Positions 5,765 through 9,941 of a stretch of 9,941 nucleotides of DNA are shown here, in pieces (positions within the stretch are counted from its first letter, which is position 1; each line of letters opens with the position of its first letter). The notes beneath the pieces are model-generated. The model was not told the origin of the DNA and made no database searches. It saw nothing but the letters and a program-made list of their open reading frames with translations. Source of the DNA: Cupriavidus sp. (lineage in GTDB: Bacteria; Pseudomonadota; Gammaproteobacteria; Burkholderiales; Burkholderiaceae); assembly GCA_013362725.1 (NCBI GenBank), contig JABFVP010000017.1, forward strand, positions 1-9,941. Direction: 5' to 3'. The position numbers were made by a program, and so were the translations under genes.

Positions 5765-7024
5765 TCAGGCCACCGCTTCGCGTGCCTGGGCCTCGTAGCG
5801 GTGCACGGTGTGGCGCATCGCCCAAAGCAGCATCACGCCGGGCAGCGCCACCAGCACGGTGCCGAGATAGAACGGCGCCCAGCCCCAGGCCTCGACCATG
5901 TAGCCGGAGGTGGGACCCACGTAGACCCGGCCAACCGACGCCAGCGCCGACAGCAGCGCGTACTGCGTGGCCGAGAACGAGCGGTTGCACAGCGTCATCA
6001 GCAGCGCGACGAAGGCCGCCGTGCCCATGCCGCCGCACAGGTTCTCGACCGCGATGGTCGCGCCCATGGTCCACAGGTGCGGCGGGGTCACCGCCAGGAT
6101 CCAGTAGCCCAGGTTCGACACCGCCTGCAGCACGCCGAACAGCATCAGCGAGCGGTACAGGCCCAGCCGTACCATCAGCGTGCCGCCGAACAGCGCGCCG
6201 ACGATGGTCGCAGCCAGCCCGAGGGTCTTGTTGACGATGCCGACCTCGCCCGCCGAGAAACCGACGCCGCGGATCAGGAAGGTGGTCGACAGGCTGCCGG
6301 CAAAGGCGTCGCCGAGCTTGTACAGCACGATCAGCAGCAGCAGCCACCACGCCCCCGGACGCGCGAAGAAATCGCGCAGCGGGCCCACCACCGCCTCTTC
6401 CAGCGAGCGCGGCGCGCGCGCGGGCACGTCGGGCTCCGGCGCCCACAGCAGCGTCAGGATGCCCACCCCCATCAGCGCCGCCATCAGCAGGTAGGTCTGC
6501 TGCCAGCCCAGTACGCGGTCCGCCAGCCACAGCGCCAGGCCGCCCGAGACCAGCATCGCCAGCCGGTAGCCCAGCACCTTGACCGCCGCGCCGGCGCCGC
6601 GCTCGGCCGGGCGCAGCACGTCGGTGCTGTAGGCGTCGAAGACGATGTCCTGCGAGGCCGACAGGAACGCCACCAGCGTGGCCAGCGCCGCCAGCATCCA
6701 CAGCCCCTGCTGCGGCGGGCAGAACGCCATGCCGGCGATGCCCAGCACCAGCCCGACCTGGGTCAGCAGCAGCCAGCCGCGCCGGCGCCCCATCAGCGGC
6801 GGTGTGTAGCGGTCCATCAGCGGCGCCCACAGGAACTTGAAGATATAGGCCTGGCCCACCAGCGAGAAAAAGCCGATGGTCTTGATGTCCAGCCCTTCGA
6901 CCGTCATCCACGCCTGCAGGGTGCCGGAGGTCAGCGCCAGCGGCAGGCCGGAGGCGAAGCCCAGCATCAGCATGGCGCCGATGCGGCGGTTGCGGAAGAT
7001 ATCGAGATAGGTCTGGAAATTCAT
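5765..7024 (-). CDS. ampG: Muropeptide permease AmpG (MFS)
   Basis: AmpG imports GlcNAc-anhydroMurNAc peptides released by wall turnover from periplasm to cytoplasm for recycling. In many Gram-negatives this import also drives AmpR-dependent beta-lactamase induction. The N-terminal half is nearly diagnostic: LGFASGLPLALTSGTLQAWM at residues 21-40, KTIGFFSLVGQAYIFKFLWA near 48-67, DRYTPPLMGRRRGW near 71-84 and SASQDIVFDAYSTDV near 122-136, all very close to what I recall of E. coli AmpG. At 419 residues it is about 70 shorter than the E. coli protein, mainly lacking C-terminal sequence, so it probably has 12 rather than 14 membrane helices. No beta-lactamase or ampR gene is nearby. It is divergent from the M48 protease gene with a 100-bp gap. 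Its own upstream sequence has no purine-rich ribosome site. Confidence 0.92.
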   Translation of the reverse strand: MNFQTYLDIFRNRRIGAMLMLGFASGLPLALTSGTLQAWMTVEGLDIKTIGFFSLVGQAYIFKFLWAPLMDRYTPPLMGRRRGWLLLTQVGLVLGIAGMAFCPPQQGLWMLAALATLVAFLSASQDIVFDAYSTDVLRPAERGAGAAVKVLGYRLAMLVSGGLALWLADRVLGWQQTYLLMAALMGVGILTLLWAPEPDVPARAPRSLEEAVVGPLRDFFARPGAWWLLLLIVLYKLGDAFAGSLSTTFLIRGVGFSAGEVGIVNKTLGLAATIVGALFGGTLMVRLGLYRSLMLFGVLQAVSNLGYWILAVTPPHLWTMGATIAVENLCGGMGTAAFVALLMTLCNRSFSATQYALLSALASVGRVYVGPTSGYMVEAWGWAPFYLGTVLVALPGVMLLWAMRHTVHRYEAQAREAVA

Positions 7025-7030
7025 GGATGA

Positions 7031-7063
7031 GGCGGCCGTGTGCCGCCCGCGCGGCTGCGCGGG
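7031..7063. repeat. Two overlapping GC hairpins in the ampG/M48 divergent gap
   Basis: GGCGGC (7031-7036) pairs with GCCGCC (7042-7047), and CCCGCGC (7046-7052) pairs with GCGCGGG (7057-7063) around a four-base loop. The stems share 7046-7047, so only one can be complete at a time. They lie just upstream of both genes. No T-run adjoins them. A regulatory role is possible but unproven. Confidence 0.4.
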
Positions 7064-7070
7064 CGCCGTG

Positions 7071-7076
7071 TATTAT
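7071..7076 (+). promoter_or_regulatory. Possible -10 element (TATTAT) of the M48 protease gene
   Basis: TATTAT matches five of six -10 bases and lies in the only A/T-rich spot of the divergent gap, 48 bp before the start codon at 7125. The -35 region is G/C and unlike the consensus. Support is positional. Confidence 0.35.
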
Positions 7077-7124
7077 TGCACCACCTGTTTGCCCACTCTC
7101 CGATTGCGCCCGAGGAATCGCCCC

Positions 7125-8093
7125 ATGCGTCGCCGCCTGCAAGGTGTTCAGCGTCCCCATCGACTGCGGCTGGCCCGTGCGCTGGCGCTGGCCGCGGCCG
7201 TGCTGCCGCTCGGCTGGAGCCAGCCGGCGCCGGCGCAGCCGCAGGACGGCGGTGCCGGCGGCATCCGGCTGAACCCGGGCGGCTCGGCGGTGCGCAACAT
7301 CGTGCCGGCCGAGGTGATCGAGCAGCAGGCGGCGCAGGAGTACGAGCAGCTCAAGCAGGAGGCCATCGCCAAGCGCGCGCTGGCGCCGGACAACCACCCG
7401 CAGCTGGTGCGCCTGCGCGCCATCGGCAAGCGGCTGCTGCCGCAGACCGCACGGTGGAACGAGCGCGCGCGGCAATGGCAGTGGGAGATCAACCTGATCG
7501 GCTCGAAGCAGGTCAATGCCTTCTGCATGCCGGGCGGCAAGATCGCGGTCTATACCGGGCTGCTTGACCAGCTCAAGCTGACCGACGACGAAGTCGCCAT
7601 GGTGATGGGGCACGAGATCGCCCACGCGCTGCAGGAGCATGCGCGCGAGCGCGCCGCCAAGTCCGAGATCACCAACCTGGGCGCCAACGTGATCTCGCAG
7701 CTGTTCGGCTTCGGCAATCTCGGCAATATGGCGCTGGGCACCGGCGCGCACCTGCTGACGCTGCGCTTTTCCCGCTCGGACGAGTCCGAGGCCGACCTGA
7801 TCGGCATGGATGTAGCCGCGCGCGCCGGCTACGATCCGCGCGCGGCGGTGTCGCTGTGGCAGAAGATGGGCAAGGTCTCGCAGTCCGGCGCCGAGTTCCT
7901 GTCGACCCATCCGTCCGGGCGCAGCCGCATCGCCGACCTGGAAAAGCACATGCCCGAGGTGCTGCCGCTGTACGCGCGCGCGATCAACACCACGGTCGAC
8001 AAGCTGCCGCCATACCGCCCCAATATGGCGGGGCTGGGCGATGCGCCGGTGGATGCCGGCGACGAGGACCGGCAGAAGCCGCTGAAGCGCTGA
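7125..8093 (+). CDS. Exported M48-family zinc metalloprotease
   Basis: The 322-residue product begins with an Arg-rich stretch and a hydrophobic core (LARALALAAAVLPLG, about 16-30) ending in APA before residue 38. This is a Sec signal peptide predicting a periplasmic protein. The catalytic site is HEIAH at 163-167 (zinc ligands His163 and His167, general base Glu164), with the third ligand in the ExEAD signature (Glu220 likely) and the family's later THPSGRSRI block at 261-269. Relatives such as BepA and LoiP degrade misfolded envelope proteins, so envelope quality control is the likely role. Unlike BepA, no TPR domain follows; the C-terminus ends about 50 residues after the last conserved block. 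GAGGA at 7112-7116 supports ATG 7125 over the in-frame ATG at 7023, which would put 34 hydrophilic and Cys-containing residues before the signal peptide. No membrane anchor other than the signal is seen. Confidence 0.88.
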   Translation: MRRRLQGVQRPHRLRLARALALAAAVLPLGWSQPAPAQPQDGGAGGIRLNPGGSAVRNIVPAEVIEQQAAQEYEQLKQEAIAKRALAPDNHPQLVRLRAIGKRLLPQTARWNERARQWQWEINLIGSKQVNAFCMPGGKIAVYTGLLDQLKLTDDEVAMVMGHEIAHALQEHARERAAKSEITNLGANVISQLFGFGNLGNMALGTGAHLLTLRFSRSDESEADLIGMDVAARAGYDPRAAVSLWQKMGKVSQSGAEFLSTHPSGRSRIADLEKHMPEVLPLYARAINTTVDKLPPYRPNMAGLGDAPVDAGDEDRQKPLKR

Positions 8094-8101
8094 TCGGCGT
8101 T

Positions 8102-8143
8102 GCGGCGATCCGCCGCCCGTCACGGTATGCCGGGCAGTGCCCG
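8102..8143 (+). repeat. Two small hairpins between the M48 and S8 protease genes
   Basis: GCGGCG (8102-8107) pairs with CGCCGC (8111-8116), and CGGGC (8131-8135) pairs with GCCCG (8139-8143), each around a three-base loop. Neither is followed by T residues, so they are not standard terminators. The 91-bp gap therefore does not clearly separate the two protease genes into different transcripts. Confidence 0.3.
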
Positions 8144-8184
8144 CAAGCCTCGGAGGACAATGCGACAACCGCAGGGGGACCCGC

Positions 8185-9941
8185 ATGAGCCTGAACCGCA
8201 TGAGCCCGTCCGAGCAGCGGGCCGCGTATCTGCTGATCTTCGCCGGCTGCGAGGCCGAGCCCGACCGCTTCACCAGCGACCTGCCGGTCAGCTCCGAAGT
8301 CTGGCTGCTGTATGCGTCCGGCGAATCGTTCGAGGTGCCGCGCGGCCTGCTGCTGACCCCCCACCACGGCGCCGGCATTGCCGCGCTGCGCGCCGCGGAG
8401 CTGCGGCGCCTGCCGGCGTTGGCCGGGGCGGCAGCGGACCCCGCCGGGCCGCGCTTCCTTGCCGCCAATGAATCCCACCTGCTGGCGCAGATCGATTTCT
8501 TCGACATGCTGCGCTTGCTGCCGCTCACCGCCTGGTGGCAGCGCGAGGTGCGCGTGCCGATGGCCGGCATCAGGTGGACGCCCGCCGCGCGCAGCGCGCT
8601 GGCGCTGAGCCTGACCGGCGATGCGCTGGTGCGCTGGCTGGGCGAGTCGGTGCTGGCCCATGTCGGCAGCGAGGCGGCGCTGGCGCGCTTCAAGGACATC
8701 GGCTACACCGCGGCGCGTACCCGCTTCGGCGGCCTCGCCGCGCCGGCCGGGCAGGCGCTGGGGCGGCTGGTCAATGTCGCCGCGCAGTACGTCGCGCTGA
8801 CGCTGCTGGGTCTGCACGACGATAGCTTCCCGCCCGGCGGCCTGACGCGGCGCGTCACGCAGGAAAGCCGCAAGGTGCTCGAGACGCTGTGGGACTGCCT
8901 GCGCGAGGACCATGTGGCGGGGCCAGCCACGCCGACGGCCGGCCTGGCCGCCGGAGACGTCGCCGCTGCCGCCGCCATTTCGCCGCTATGGCGCATCTCG
9001 GTCAACCGGCCGGCCGAGCACGCGGTGTTCGCCTCGCGCAAGACCGTCAAGGCCGATGCGGCCATGCGCGTGTTCGATACCGGCGGGCAGGGGGTGCGCT
9101 GGGCGGTGATCGATTCCGGCATCGACGCGCGCCATCCGGCCTTCTTCGATCCGCTCAAGCTGGACGGGCCACTGCCGGTGCGCGACGGGCTGATCGCGCC
9201 GCGCCTGTCGCGCGTGGTCCGGACGCTGGATTTCACGCGCCTGTCGGCGATCACCAGCGGCCGCCTGCCGCCCATGCCCAAGGGCAGGCGCGGGCCCGGC
9301 GAAGCGGAACTCAGGCAGCGCATCGCCGCGATTGCCGAGGACCTGGCGCATGGCCGCATCATCGACTGGTCTGTGATCGAGCCGCTGCTCGAAATCAGCC
9401 ACGACGATCCGGCGCAGTACGTGGCGCCCGGCGGCAGCCACGGCACGCATGTGGCCGGCATCATCGGCGCCGGCTGGCCGGCGTCGGCCTACCTGGCGCG
9501 GCCGGACCCGATGCCGCTGCCGCCCGAACTGGCGGAAGCCGGCGAGGTCAGCGGCATCTGCCCGCGCATCGAACTGCTCGACCTGCGCATTTTCGACGCG
9601 CAGGGCAGGGGCGACGAGTTCGGCATCCTGGGCGCGCTGCAGTACGTGCGCTGGCTCAACCAGAGCCGCGACCGGCAGTCGGTGCATGGCATCAACCTGA
9701 GCGTGGCGCTGCGCCACGACGTGCGCAGCTACGCCTGCGGCAGCACCCCGGTATGCGTCGAGTGCGACCGCCTGGTGGCCAGCGGCGTGATCGTGGTGGC
9801 GGCAGCCGGCAACTATGGCTACGACGAGGCCTTCGCCGCCGAACACATGGGCGCCGGCTTCCGCGGCCAGACCATCACCGATCCCGGCAATGCGCGCGCC
9901 GTGATCACGGTGGGAGCGACCCATCGCACCGACCCCTACCG
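8185..9941 (+). CDS. S8 (subtilisin-type) serine protease with long N-terminal region, partial at right edge
   Basis: The frame stays open for 585 codons from ATG 8185 to the window edge. AGGGGG six bases upstream supports this start; ATG 8200 is an in-frame alternative. The peptidase domain begins near residue 300: catalytic Asp310 in WAVIDSGIDARHPAF, His419 in GGSHGTHVAGIIGA, and the oxyanion Asn543 in VVAAAGNYG, followed by ARAVITVGATHRTDPY. The catalytic Ser lies beyond the window. Two features stand out. About 300 residues of unrecognised sequence precede the protease domain, with no signal peptide, so the protein is probably cytoplasmic. The Asp-His spacing is 109 residues against about 32 in subtilisin, with a charged, helix-like insert (GPGEAELRQRIAAIAEDLAH) in between. 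The N-terminal part does not look like a classic I9 prodomain. Substrate and role are unknown. The M48 protease gene lies 91 bp upstream on the same strand. Confidence 0.85.
   Translation, partial: MSLNRMSPSEQRAAYLLIFAGCEAEPDRFTSDLPVSSEVWLLYASGESFEVPRGLLLTPHHGAGIAALRAAELRRLPALAGAAADPAGPRFLAANESHLLAQIDFFDMLRLLPLTAWWQREVRVPMAGIRWTPAARSALALSLTGDALVRWLGESVLAHVGSEAALARFKDIGYTAARTRFGGLAAPAGQALGRLVNVAAQYVALTLLGLHDDSFPPGGLTRRVTQESRKVLETLWDCLREDHVAGPATPTAGLAAGDVAAAAAISPLWRISVNRPAEHAVFASRKTVKADAAMRVFDTGGQGVRWAVIDSGIDARHPAFFDPLKLDGPLPVRDGLIAPRLSRVVRTLDFTRLSAITSGRLPPMPKGRRGPGEAELRQRIAAIAEDLAHGRIIDWSVIEPLLEISHDDPAQYVAPGGSHGTHVAGIIGAGWPASAYLARPDPMPLPPELAEAGEVSGICPRIELLDLRIFDAQGRGDEFGILGALQYVRWLNQSRDRQSVHGINLSVALRHDVRSYACGSTPVCVECDRLVASGVIVVAAAGNYGYDEAFAAEHMGAGFRGQTITDPGNARAVITVGATHRTDPY

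Noticed and set aside
7023..7124. N-terminal extension of the M48 protease from ATG 7023
   Set aside because: It would overlap the ampG start region and place hydrophilic residues before the signal peptide; ATG 7125 has a good GAGGA site.
8100..8471. A 123-codon plus-strand frame with GGAGG close to an ATG at 8160
   Set aside because: The spacing from GGAGG to that ATG is only three bases, and the frame overlaps the S8 protease gene out of frame with low-complexity sequence.
5742..8699. A 985-codon open frame on the minus strand
   Set aside because: It runs antisense to the M48 gene and the N-terminal part of the S8 gene and out of frame with ampG. Its predicted protein is low-complexity Arg/Ala/Gly sequence with no family motif, typical of shadow frames in high-GC DNA.
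1..9941. Mobile element, prophage, CRISPR array or tRNA
   Set aside because: No transposase-like frames, terminal repeats, spaced direct repeats or cloverleaf sequences were seen on either strand; gene content looks like stable core genome.

Overview
The window looks like a chromosomal core-genome segment of a high-GC betaproteobacterium, most likely Cupriavidus or a close Burkholderiaceae relative. This rests on the G/C-dominated third codon positions, the slmA, metX-metW and ampG sequences, and my recollection of how such genomes are arranged. I could not run a search, so the genus is an inference. I see no tRNA, rRNA, CRISPR array, insertion sequence or phage gene.

Layout. slmA (nucleoid occlusion) is followed by a 275-bp gap and then the methionine pair metX-metW, which overlap by ATGA. 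The gap is the most information-dense non-coding part of the window. It holds a TATAAT element inside an inverted repeat, then a leader RNA whose conserved blocks match the SAM-II riboswitch class. That aptamer carries an extra hairpin, and it is followed by another hairpin and an intrinsic terminator ahead of metX. An 8-bp antiterminator pairing can be drawn that competes both with the aptamer pseudoknot and with the terminator. SAM therefore probably attenuates metXW transcription.

metW converges on a LysR-type regulator, which is divergent from a ten-helix EamA/DMT exporter. The short gap between those two carries a perfect LysR-type T-N11-A inverted repeat. Next come a plus-strand TesB-like acyl-CoA thioesterase, preceded by a 12-bp palindrome, and a convergent minus-strand ampG muropeptide permease only 10 bp away. 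Divergent from ampG is an exported M48 zinc metalloprotease. The last gene is the first 585 codons of a large S8 (subtilisin-type) protease that runs off the right edge; its catalytic Asp and His are present and its Ser lies beyond the window.

Functional themes: methionine entry at the homoserine acylation step with SAM feedback (metX-metW and leader); cell envelope and division (slmA, ampG, M48 protease); and a locally regulated exporter (LysR plus EamA). I find no clearly new multi-gene system. The parts most worth following up are the metX leader architecture and the unusual domain layout of the S8 protease.
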